15,942 nucleotides of DNA, taken from Bacteroidaceae bacterium. Lineage in GTDB: Bacteria; Bacteroidota; Bacteroidia; Bacteroidales; Bacteroidaceae. Position 1 is the stretch's first letter; every line of letters begins with the position of its first letter. The stretch spans positions 1 through 15,942 of the forward strand of contig CABIXF010000063.1 of the NCBI GenBank assembly GCA_902362595.1. The letters are read 5' to 3'. The translations under genes and the position numbers were made by a program. Below the pieces are notes generated by a model. The model was given only the letters and a program-made list of their open reading frames with translations, did not search any database and was not told where the DNA came from. Shown here piece by piece: positions 7,161 to 15,001 of this stretch.

Positions 7161-7166
7161 CTCCTT
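7161..7166 (-). promoter_or_regulatory. Strong Shine-Dalgarno site of the surface lipoprotein gene
   Basis: Read on the minus strand this is AAGGAG, 8 nt before the ATG at 7152. None of the other starts in the window has so good a match, in keeping with the usual weak use of Shine-Dalgarno in Bacteroidetes. It fixes this start and suggests high translation of the binding protein. Confidence 0.65.
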
Positions 7167-7170
7167 AGAA

Positions 7171-8802
7171 TTAGTTTTTTAAGTTAGGATTGTTCGCCGC
7201 ATCGCGTGCCGGATAGGGGAAGTACATCTTGCTGTCATCCCACACACCTGTAACGGGTATGGCCTCTTTGACAAACACACCGGGAGCGACCTCTATCTCA
7301 GGATTCTCCTTGCGATATTCAAAGTGATCTTTCAAGCGGTTCATGCGGAACATGTCGCGCGCACGAGTAGCAATATTTGCCCAATAATAACCGCCAATCT
7401 CCCAGCCGTGCTCGTTATAAGCAGCTTCGGCCAATTCCTCATCACTCATCGAAGCACTATAAATATTGCTCTCTGCACCATCGGCACGATTACGCACCTC
7501 ATTAAGCAGACGTATAGCTTCAGTCTTATCGGCTCCACCCAATTTAGCACGTCCTACAGCCTCAGCATACCAGCAATATACCTCCGAAAGACGGATTACC
7601 TGATGCTGTTTCTGACCCTCAAAGCTCAGAGCTGCAGGATTGGTATAGTCAAATTCTGCACCATTCAATCCTTCCACTTTCTTCATAAAGCACGGAGCCA
7701 GAGATACGCGAGGAGATGCCGGGTCGGGATCTTCCCACCAGTCGCGCAGCGTACCTTCTTTCGCTTCGCTTTGCAAAATAATTTTCGGGAAGTAACTTGC
7801 TTCCTTGCGGGGACCGTCCGGGAAATCTTTCCAGAATTTTATCTCACCATGCGTGTCTTCCCAACCGCCGCCATAAGCCATATCTTGCATAAAGTCGCAC
7901 ACCACGGCGTTGGTCAACGCACCCGAAGAAAGATTATAGTGTATTCCTAAAAGCACTTCGGGATTGTTTTCGTTCCATTTCATCGAATAAACATCCTTGT
8001 ACTCATCCAGCAAGCGGTAGTTCCACGTACCGTCTTCCACACCGTCAATCACTTCTTTTGCTTTCTGGGCAGCAAGTTTGTAATATTCTACACCCAGATT
8101 CAAAGGCCATCCCGCCATAGTCATATAGACATAGCTCAAAGTAGCTTTAGCAGCCGCGTTATTCACCGCTATGTTCACACCATTACGCGCATAAGGTTCA
8201 TTGGTATAATTATCCGGCAGCATGGTTTCTGCTTTTTTCAAATCATCCACAATAAGGGCATAGATGTCTTCCACCTCAGCCAAGGGCATATTATACTCCA
8301 CCTCATCTTTCACTACCATTGGCACACGTCCCCAAGTAGTGACCAGATAGTAGTATGAATAAGCGCGCCAATAATAAGCTTGCCCTAACGTAGCATCCAC
8401 ATACTCTTTTTCTACGGGAGTACGTCCAGCATTCTCAATGATGAAGTTGGCTGCCTTCACCACTTCCCAACGCCGTGTCCACAACTCATCCACCCAAGTA
8501 TTGTTATCAGACACATCATAAGTATCCACTTCACGGATAGGCTGTTTGTTGCTGGCAGGGTGGGTACTCATGTCATCGCCTCGTACCGCATCAAAGCCTA
8601 TGGCATTGTTGGCATACATGGCATTAGCCAAAACGCCGTACAGGGCATTAAGGCTCTTATCCAAGTCGCCTTTAGTCTGAAAGAAATTTGTTACCGCCAT
8701 TTGTCCTTTGGGGTCTTCGGTCAGAAAATCCTGGCAACCAGTCATTGTAAATGGCAAGAGCACCATGCCGGCTGCCGTCAATAATTGATATATCTTTTTC
8801 AT
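7171..8802 (-). CDS. susD-like: SusD/RagB-type outer-membrane lipoprotein
   Basis: A 543-residue lipoprotein with lipobox MTGC (Cys23), followed by the family's typical CQDFLTEDPKG. Residues about 45-250 are helical and contain the tetratricopeptide-like core (AYYWRAYSYYYLVTTWGRVPMV). The C-terminal part has the SusD/RagB signature QHQVIRLSEVYCWYAEA and ends with YFPYPARDAANNPNLKN. SusD proteins form the lid on the SusC barrel and bind the glycan at the cell surface. The gene starts 22 bp after susC and ends 18 bp before the surface lipoprotein gene, so the three are almost certainly co-transcribed. Length is normal for the family. Ligand specificity cannot be inferred. Confidence 0.95.
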   Translation of the reverse strand: MKKIYQLLTAAGMVLLPFTMTGCQDFLTEDPKGQMAVTNFFQTKGDLDKSLNALYGVLANAMYANNAIGFDAVRGDDMSTHPASNKQPIREVDTYDVSDNNTWVDELWTRRWEVVKAANFIIENAGRTPVEKEYVDATLGQAYYWRAYSYYYLVTTWGRVPMVVKDEVEYNMPLAEVEDIYALIVDDLKKAETMLPDNYTNEPYARNGVNIAVNNAAAKATLSYVYMTMAGWPLNLGVEYYKLAAQKAKEVIDGVEDGTWNYRLLDEYKDVYSMKWNENNPEVLLGIHYNLSSGALTNAVVCDFMQDMAYGGGWEDTHGEIKFWKDFPDGPRKEASYFPKIILQSEAKEGTLRDWWEDPDPASPRVSLAPCFMKKVEGLNGAEFDYTNPAALSFEGQKQHQVIRLSEVYCWYAEAVGRAKLGGADKTEAIRLLNEVRNRADGAESNIYSASMSDEELAEAAYNEHGWEIGGYYWANIATRARDMFRMNRLKDHFEYRKENPEIEVAPGVFVKEAIPVTGVWDDSKMYFPYPARDAANNPNLKN

Positions 8803-8824
8803 ATTGAGAGTTTTTTTATGTTAC

Positions 8825-11788
8825 TTAGAAATTAAGTTTCACACCGAATGTAAAGGTACGGGGAACCGGATAAGCACCCATATCCACACCATTGAGTCCG
8901 TAAGGGCCTGCATTGATTACTTCCGGATCCATACCGGTATAATGGGTCAGAGTAAAGACATTCTGGGCACTTACCGAGAGCTGCAAGTCTGCTATGCGCG
9001 CCCACTTACGCGGGATGGTATAAGCCACAGTGATGTTTTTCAGCTTAATGTAAGAAGCATCTTCCAGATAGAAATCTGAATCGGGATAATCCTTGTTATT
9101 GCTGTTACTATGGGTTGAGTAAAGGGCATCGGCCTTGTTCTCCACCATGTCCCAGCTCTTGTAGTAAGCATCGGCCAAGGTGATGAATTTATATTTACCC
9201 ACCATGGAAGACATGGCAAAGCGGCTCATATTAAGACGGTCGGCTCCCAAAGCTGCGTTGAAGAAACAGTTGAATGTCCAATTCTTCCAAGTCACAGTAT
9301 TGTTCCAGCCAAATGTCCAGCTCGGTTCAGCCTGACCCTTCACCACCAAATCGTCACTTGTAGGAGTGGAGGTATAACTACCATCTGCCTGATGCTTGTA
9401 AAGGTTCAGACCATCTTTGCTGAAGTTCTGCCATTCATACACATAGAACGAACCGATGGGATAGCCAACCTTCTTAATCTCGATAGGGCCGGCGCCAAAT
9501 CCTGTAAGATTCTCTCCCACAATAAAGTCGTCACCACCTAAGTCTATCACCTCGTTGTGCAGCCAAGAAGCATTGAACGAAGTATCCCAACGCAAGTCCT
9601 TAGTAGCTACCGGGGTGGCTGCTATATTGAATTCCACACCATGGTTACGAATCTCGCCGTGGTTCACCCAGAAGCTGCCACCGCCGTTATAAGCCGGAAT
9701 GGGTTTCCGCAGCAACAAGTCCTTGGTATCCTTGCGGAACCATTCGGCGGTAAAGCTCAAGCGTCCGTCCAGTACCGAAGCATCCACACCTACATTATAC
9801 TGATAAGTGCTCTCCCAAGTGACATCGGGAGTGGCGGGCAAGCCGCTCCAATAGCCGTTCCATATTTGTCCGCTTCCCCACGAGTCGTAATTCTTTTCGG
9901 CGAGCATTCCCAAAGTAGAGTAAGAGGAAATACCGGAATTACCCGACACGCCGAAGCTGGCACGCAGTTTCAATTGATCAAATATATTTTGATTCTGCAT
10001 GAAGTTTTCCTCTGCTATATTCCAAGCCAACGCGGCAGACGGGAAATAGCCCCACTTATTGCCCTCGCTGAATTTCGAAGAACCATCGGCACGCAGAGTA
10101 ACGGTAGCCATGTAACGGCTCTTATAGCTATACATCACACGACCTAAAGCCGACACCATGGATGAAGCGGAATATCCGTTGTTTGCCGTAATATTTGCGG
10201 CATTGTTCACATTCCAATATCCTACAAACTCGTTGTTCAACTCTGAACCTGCTATTGAAATGTTCTTACCCTCGTAGCCGCTCAATTCAAATACTGCCGT
10301 AGCAGTAAGATGGTGGTCTTTATTAAACGTCTTGTCGTAAGTAACGTTCTCAATGTTTTGCCACGTCACCCCATGAACACCGCTATTCGTCATTCCGCTC
10401 AACTCACCGGGAGCTGTCAATGAAGAAGTGAAGGTATAGCTGGGCGAATGGCTATAATTAAGGTAGCCTTGTGCAGAAAACGTCAAACCGTCAATAATCT
10501 TGTAGGTAAGGTTTACATTTCCATCAAAATTATAGTTGTAGCTATCCTCATAGTTTTCCACACGCCGACCGTAAGGGTTAGCGTCAACGGCATTGTACGG
10601 GTCTTTATTATATATTCCCGTTTCCGGATCGCGCATCTCCATGGTAGGCGAGTAGTTCAGGAAAGTCATCATGTCGATATCGCCATTATGACGATGCGAA
10701 TAGCTCATGCTGAGTTTCGTTGACATAGTAAGACGGTCTGTAAGCTCGTTGTCCAGGTTGACACGCATCTGTGCCCGCTGGTTCTTGGTAGTAATGGTGA
10801 TGGCTGTCTGATCGAGGAAGTTGGCAGATATGTAATACCGGTTCTTCTTATTACCGCCCGAAACACTGACTCTGTAATCCTGGCTCACCCCGGTCTGCAA
10901 CATTATATCCTGCCAATCAATACCTTTCTGTCCTGTGCGGTATGCCTCCATATCTTCAGCCGATATAGTAGCACCTCCTCTATAATAGTTCAGGGCCTGT
11001 GCATATTCGTAAGGCGAAAGCAAGTCATACTTCTTGATGATATTCGAGATACCTACATTAGCCTCAACCGAAATGCTGGGTTTGCCTTCTGCTCCTTTTT
11101 TAGTCGTGATAAGGATAACGCCATTGGCACCGCGCGAACCGTAAATGGCCGTGGCAGATGCGTCCTTCAGCACCTCGATGGAAGCGATGTCGTCGGGGTT
11201 CATGTCAAGCCCGCCGCCCACTACACCATCTGTCACATACAACGGCTCACACCCGGTATTAATAGAGGTAGTACCACGCACGCGAATTTTCACACCGCCA
11301 CCGGGCATACCATCGGTATTGGTGACCTGCACACCTGTGACACGGCCTTGAAGAATATCGCTCACACGCTTCACCGGCTGTTCCTTGTACTGTTTAGTCG
11401 AGATAGACGAAACGGACCCCGTAAGGTCTGATTTCTTCACCGCACCATAACCGATTACCACCACCTCGTCCAGCTGGGTCAGGTCTTCTTTAAGAAGAAT
11501 CTGCAAATTGGTCTCCTTCCCCAACTGCACCTCTTGCGTCTCATAACCAATATAAGAGATGTGTAACATGGCCCCCTCGGTAGCATGAATGACAAATCTC
11601 CCATCCACATCGGTAATTGTACCGGTTTCTGTTCCTTCTTGAGTGATATTCACCCCAATCAAAGGTTCGCTGCTCGCAGCATCGACTACTACACCGCTAT
11701 AGTTTTGCGTAACTTGTGCCCATGTGGAAGATACGGATACAAGCATACACAAAAACAAGCATCTTGCAACTTTTCTTATACTACTCAT
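8825..11788 (-). CDS. susC-like: SusC/RagA-type TonB-dependent outer-membrane transporter
   Basis: A 987-residue protein with a signal peptide (cleavage near STWAQ, residue 25). It has a carboxypeptidase-D-like regulatory domain at about 29-101 (GVVVDAASSEPLIGVNI, then ISYIGYETQEV), a TonB-box region LDEVVVIGYG (106-115), and a plug domain at about 117-232 with the SusC hallmarks LQGRVTGVQV and KDASATAIYGSRGANGVILITTKKG (207-231). A 22-stranded barrel follows and ends in RTFTFGVKLNF, with a terminal aromatic residue as expected. It imports oligosaccharides using energy from TonB-ExbBD. No N-terminal STN domain is present, so control by an anti-sigma/ECF pair is unlikely. This agrees with the divergent AraC-type sensor. 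It is the first gene of the PUL, with a leader of about 100 nt if the -7 element at 11898-11905 is used. Confidence 0.96.
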   Translation of the reverse strand: MSSIRKVARCLFLCMLVSVSSTWAQVTQNYSGVVVDAASSEPLIGVNITQEGTETGTITDVDGRFVIHATEGAMLHISYIGYETQEVQLGKETNLQILLKEDLTQLDEVVVIGYGAVKKSDLTGSVSSISTKQYKEQPVKRVSDILQGRVTGVQVTNTDGMPGGGVKIRVRGTTSINTGCEPLYVTDGVVGGGLDMNPDDIASIEVLKDASATAIYGSRGANGVILITTKKGAEGKPSISVEANVGISNIIKKYDLLSPYEYAQALNYYRGGATISAEDMEAYRTGQKGIDWQDIMLQTGVSQDYRVSVSGGNKKNRYYISANFLDQTAITITTKNQRAQMRVNLDNELTDRLTMSTKLSMSYSHRHNGDIDMMTFLNYSPTMEMRDPETGIYNKDPYNAVDANPYGRRVENYEDSYNYNFDGNVNLTYKIIDGLTFSAQGYLNYSHSPSYTFTSSLTAPGELSGMTNSGVHGVTWQNIENVTYDKTFNKDHHLTATAVFELSGYEGKNISIAGSELNNEFVGYWNVNNAANITANNGYSASSMVSALGRVMYSYKSRYMATVTLRADGSSKFSEGNKWGYFPSAALAWNIAEENFMQNQNIFDQLKLRASFGVSGNSGISSYSTLGMLAEKNYDSWGSGQIWNGYWSGLPATPDVTWESTYQYNVGVDASVLDGRLSFTAEWFRKDTKDLLLRKPIPAYNGGGSFWVNHGEIRNHGVEFNIAATPVATKDLRWDTSFNASWLHNEVIDLGGDDFIVGENLTGFGAGPIEIKKVGYPIGSFYVYEWQNFSKDGLNLYKHQADGSYTSTPTSDDLVVKGQAEPSWTFGWNNTVTWKNWTFNCFFNAALGADRLNMSRFAMSSMVGKYKFITLADAYYKSWDMVENKADALYSTHSNSNNKDYPDSDFYLEDASYIKLKNITVAYTIPRKWARIADLQLSVSAQNVFTLTHYTGMDPEVINAGPYGLNGVDMGAYPVPRTFTFGVKLNF

Positions 11789-11875
11789 ATTAAAATAGGA
11801 TTAAGTAATAAATAACTGTTAATATAGGTTTATTTCTCTGACCACTAAAATTAAATAAACAGCCTTTTATCCTGC

Positions 11876-11959
11876 TCAACAAATAGTTATAAAGTATCAA
11901 ATTTAGATTTGGATAAGTCAACAAATAATCTTAAGACATCAATAAATGTTCATTTTGGC
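11876..11959. promoter_or_regulatory. Four direct repeats at 21-bp period, candidate operator array
   Basis: TCAA begins at 11876, 11897, 11918 and 11939, exactly 21 bp apart. Units 1 and 3 share the 10-mer TCAACAAATA, unit 4 is TCAATAAATG (8 of 10), and unit 2 is TCAAATTTAG (5 of 10). The spacing equals two helical turns, placing all units on one face of the DNA. AraC-family proteins, AraC itself at araI1-araI2 included, bind direct repeats 21 bp apart. The array lies between the two divergent promoters and partly overlaps the candidate susC -7 element. Assigning it to the neighbouring regulator is inference. Confidence 0.5.
11898..11925 (-). promoter_or_regulatory. Candidate susC promoter
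   Basis: On the minus strand TAAATTTG (11905-11898) matches the Bacteroides -7 consensus TAnnTTTG and is the only match in the gap. A TTTG at 11925-11922 could be the -33 box, but the 16-bp spacer is short. This would give a leader of about 100 nt. The element overlaps unit 2 of the 21-bp repeat array. Confidence 0.4.
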
Positions 11960-11988
11960 TATTTTTATCCAAACAATCTCTATATTTG
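11954..11988 (+). promoter_or_regulatory. Promoter of the regulator gene
   Basis: TATATTTG at 11981-11988 is an exact TAnnTTTG -7 element, and TTTG at 11954-11957 is a plausible -33 box, with 23 bp between them. Transcription would begin near 11994, only about 18 nt before the ATG at 12012. This rules out the in-frame ATG at 11946, which lies upstream of the promoter. Confidence 0.6.
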
Positions 11989-12011
11989 AGACCGGATTAA
12001 TCATTTATATC

Positions 12012-14729
12012 ATGAGACACATCATAACTGCCATACTTTTTGCGTTTACTCTGTGTCTGCCCTTACATGCCATCCAGGAGACACTTTCTTTCATCCCCTT
12101 CTCGCTTAACGAGGGACTGACACATACCAGAGTGCAATGCATCTTCTGCGATCATGCAGGAATCGTATGGATTGGGACGAAGAACGGACTCAACAGCTGG
12201 GACCAATCTGAACTGAAAAACTATCTTCACAATCCCTCCGACCCGAAATCGCTGCCCGACAACTACATTAAATTCATCACCGAAGGGGCCGACCAAAAAC
12301 TATACCTATCCACCAACCATGGGGTCGGAACGTTTGACCCGGCGCTTAAACAGTTCAGCCCACTTCTGTATGAAGGAAAGCCATTCGAAGCATGGAGTTG
12401 TCTGCATACCGACAGTGTCCTGCTGTTAGGTGGCCGCAACACGATTTACAGCTATCATTACCAGAGCCGGTCACTCGCCCCGTTGATAAATGAAGTAAAA
12501 GGAGATCTAAACAAATGCATCACGCACATTGCCCTTTGGGATGACCAAACCTACATCGCCTCCTGCAAACACGACGGCATCTGGATATACGACCTGAAGC
12601 GGCAAACCATGTCGCGCTGCCCGTTTGTGCAGAAGCACAATGTCAACAGCATTTTTGTCGATAGCCAAAAGCGCCTGTACGTATCGGTCTATGGCAATGG
12701 AGTTTTCAGATACCGGCACGACGGGACTCCCGACGGGCACTTCTCCGTGCAAAACGGCAAGCTTACACACAACGTGGTTTCTGACTTTGTAGAAAAGGAC
12801 AGCATCATCTGGATGGGCACAGACGGAGGGGGAATCAATCTGCTGGACTTGCATACCGATGAGGTAAAATGTATAAAGCACATTCCGAGCGACCCTCTTT
12901 CCCTGCCGAACAACTCCATCTTTTGCCTTTACAAGGATAGGAAAGGAAACATCTGGGGAGGGAGCGTACATGCCGGATTGTTCGCCATCATCAAGAATCA
13001 CATCAAGACGTACAAAGACACACCGCCAAACGTTCCATACGGCCTGAGCGAGCCGACAATCACCGCATTGCACGAGGAGGCAGACACCTTACTGTGGATT
13101 GGCACGGACGGAGGTGGACTCAATGCCTACGACCAGCACACCACACTGTTCCGGCATTTTCCCTCCACAAGCGGCAAGAAAGTGGTGTCCATCGTCTCAT
13201 TCTCCCCCGACAAGCTGCTCATATCATGCTTCAACGATGGGTTTTATCTTTTCGACAAGCGCACGGCCCAGATTACTCCCTACCCACTTATAGACAGCCA
13301 TACAGCCCGGGAAGAGTTTGCCAAAGGCGACTTGGTAAACCTGTATGCCACCCCCGACGAAATCTACATCTTCGGCTACCACATTTATATATACAACCGG
13401 CATACGCATGAAACCTACCGGCTTTCCACCCCGCCCAACGTGGAAAACTACCAGCTCATGAACGCGCAACCTGTGCATGAGGACGACCGCTACATCTACA
13501 TCATGAGCTATAAAGAACTGCTGCAAATTGAGAAGGCCTCGAAAAGCATCACCCTGCTCTTCAGCGTTTCAGGCAACGAGTCGCTCACCTCGGCCTGCAT
13601 TGACAGCCAAGGCAACTTCTGGATAGGCAGCGATTACGCTTTGTACTACTATGACACGGCAAGCAAGCTGTCTAAAAAGGTGCAAAACATACTGTTCCAG
13701 AACATCCAGAGCCTGACATCAGACTCCAAGGAGCGCATCTGGATAGGAGCCAACAACATGCTGCTGGTCTATTTCATCCACGAGAAGCGGACCATGATAT
13801 TGGACGAGACGGACGGCGTGAAGCCCAACGAGTACATTTTCACCCCCATGCCGAGGTCGCTCAGCCAGAATATCTACATGGGCGGGACACAAGGGCTGAC
13901 GGTCATCAACCAGAACATCGAAATAGTGGATGACTATGCCCCCGCCGTAAACCTGCTCAGCATCAACCTGGACGGCAAGGACATCACCCGCGACGTATTG
14001 CCGCACCGGAAGCTGGTAGTGCCGTACCAACACTCGTCCATCAACTTCAAAGTGATTGTTGACGAAAGTGTGCCCTTCTGCAAGCACCTCTTCAACTACA
14101 TCCTTGAGGGAGACGAACCGAGGAAAATCCAAAGCGCCTCGCGAAGCGTAGAACTGGGCCACTTGAATCCCGGCAACTATACCCTGCTGGCCAATTGCAA
14201 CACCAACAACAATTGGAGCAAGCCCATGGAGCTGCTCCACATCCACGTCCAGGCCCCCATCTGGCAAAGACCCTGGTTCATTGGCCTTTGTCTGCTCATA
14301 TTCATTATGCTCTTCACCGGCGGAATATGGCTGCTGCAAAAGCGCATGGCGCACAAGTACAAACTGCTGATCGCCAAGAACGAGCGCGAGCAGGAAGAAA
14401 GGCTGCGCTTCATCGCCCGCCTGAACGAAGTGATTGACAACAACATCGACAACCCCAACCTCGACAACCACTTTTTGCAGAACGAAATGGCCATGGGGCG
14501 CACATCGCTCTACAACAAGCTGAAGCAGGCCACCGGCATGGGAACGAGCGAATACATCAACCACCGCAAGATAGAAAAAGCGAAAAAGCTGCTGACGAAC
14601 ACCAACCTCAGCATCTCCGAAATATCCGACTGCCTGGGCTTCACCTATCAACGCTATTTCAGCACCATCTTTAAGAAAACGACAGGGCTGTCCCCCTCGC
14701 AATTCCGCCATCAAAGCAGCTTGAAGTAA
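12012..14729 (+). CDS. Kinase-less HTCS-like sensor: propeller/Y_Y_Y periplasmic domain, one TM segment, AraC-type HTH
   Basis: A 905-residue protein starting MRHIITAILFAFTLCLPLHA, a signal sequence. The frame continues upstream to 11946, but the promoter at 11954-11988 lies inside that extension. Residues about 30-640 carry repeated propeller-blade motifs: IVWIGTKNGLN (51-61), IIWMGTDGGGIN (265-276), LLWIGTDGGGLN (360-371), FWIGSDYALYYYD (536-548) and IYMGGTQGL (621-629). A Y_Y_Y-type beta domain spans about 645-748, and one membrane segment spans about 755-776 (FIGLCLLIFIMLF). A short charged helix (777-800) leads straight into an AraC HTH (about 801-899; GRTSLYNKLKQATG and SEISDCLGFTYQRYFSTIFKK). 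Classical HTCS proteins are about 1300-1400 residues, with HisKA, HATPase and receiver domains between membrane and HTH; all three are absent with no frameshift remnants. It probably senses a glycan and controls the divergent PUL while anchored in the inner membrane. Confidence 0.9.
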   Translation: MRHIITAILFAFTLCLPLHAIQETLSFIPFSLNEGLTHTRVQCIFCDHAGIVWIGTKNGLNSWDQSELKNYLHNPSDPKSLPDNYIKFITEGADQKLYLSTNHGVGTFDPALKQFSPLLYEGKPFEAWSCLHTDSVLLLGGRNTIYSYHYQSRSLAPLINEVKGDLNKCITHIALWDDQTYIASCKHDGIWIYDLKRQTMSRCPFVQKHNVNSIFVDSQKRLYVSVYGNGVFRYRHDGTPDGHFSVQNGKLTHNVVSDFVEKDSIIWMGTDGGGINLLDLHTDEVKCIKHIPSDPLSLPNNSIFCLYKDRKGNIWGGSVHAGLFAIIKNHIKTYKDTPPNVPYGLSEPTITALHEEADTLLWIGTDGGGLNAYDQHTTLFRHFPSTSGKKVVSIVSFSPDKLLISCFNDGFYLFDKRTAQITPYPLIDSHTAREEFAKGDLVNLYATPDEIYIFGYHIYIYNRHTHETYRLSTPPNVENYQLMNAQPVHEDDRYIYIMSYKELLQIEKASKSITLLFSVSGNESLTSACIDSQGNFWIGSDYALYYYDTASKLSKKVQNILFQNIQSLTSDSKERIWIGANNMLLVYFIHEKRTMILDETDGVKPNEYIFTPMPRSLSQNIYMGGTQGLTVINQNIEIVDDYAPAVNLLSINLDGKDITRDVLPHRKLVVPYQHSSINFKVIVDESVPFCKHLFNYILEGDEPRKIQSASRSVELGHLNPGNYTLLANCNTNNNWSKPMELLHIHVQAPIWQRPWFIGLCLLIFIMLFTGGIWLLQKRMAHKYKLLIAKNEREQEERLRFIARLNEVIDNNIDNPNLDNHFLQNEMAMGRTSLYNKLKQATGMGTSEYINHRKIEKAKKLLTNTNLSISEISDCLGFTYQRYFSTIFKKTTGLSPSQFRHQSSLK

Positions 14730-14769
14730 AACCTGTATTATTATATCAATATGAAAAATATTTTATTCT

Positions 14770-14797
14770 ATTTCTTTTGGCACTAAATAAAAGAAAT
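14770..14797 (+). terminator. Weak AT-rich hairpin after the regulator gene
   Basis: ATTTCTTTT (14770-14778) pairs with AAAAGAAAT (14789-14797) around a 10-nt loop, 40 bp after the regulator stop. The stem is nearly all A-T and no T-tract follows, so it is only a possible terminator. Confidence 0.25.
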
Positions 14798-14841
14798 GTT
14801 CAGCGAAACCAATCCAGCCATATTACCCAGATTAATTTTTA

Positions 14842-14917
14842 AATCCGCGTCATCCCCGTCATCCGCGTCTAAAAAATCCCCCTCAACCCTAAACACTAAA
14901 CGCTAAACCCTAAACCC
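14842..14917 (+). repeat. Dispersed repeat element, copy C
   Basis: Three 9-bp units (CCGCGTCAT, CCCCGTCAT, CCGCGTCTA; 14845-14871), an A-rich spacer, then five 7-bp units (CCCTCAA, CCCTAAA, CACTAAA, CGCTAAA, CCCTAAA; 14880-14914) and a trailing CCC. It is inverted relative to copy A at 94-166, with the same block order and, through the fifth heptamer, the same 73-nt length. The two copies enclose the entire PUL and its regulator. The rest of the 272-bp gap between regulator and recombinase is AT-rich and shows no gene. Confidence 0.75.
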
Positions 14918-15001
14918 AACTATTAATTTTTAATTTTTCATTCTTAATTATTCCTCGCTTCTTCATTAGCTTCGCAATGTAAATCCCAAAAACAAAATAG
15001 T

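Noticed and set aside
8825..11788. Sigma/anti-sigma (STN-domain) regulation of the SusC protein
   Set aside because: The N-terminus goes directly from signal peptide to the carboxypeptidase-D-like domain. There is no STN domain and no ECF sigma or FecR-like gene in the window.
13719..14714. A 331-codon minus-strand open frame opposite the regulator's C-terminal half
   Set aside because: It covers the opposite strand of the Y_Y_Y, membrane and AraC HTH segments. Its product is a low-complexity, Val/Gln/Asp-rich translation typical of shadow frames.
14842..14917. CRISPR-like array
   Set aside because: The repeats are 7-9 bp without spacers and no cas gene is present. This is a short tandem repeat, not a CRISPR array.
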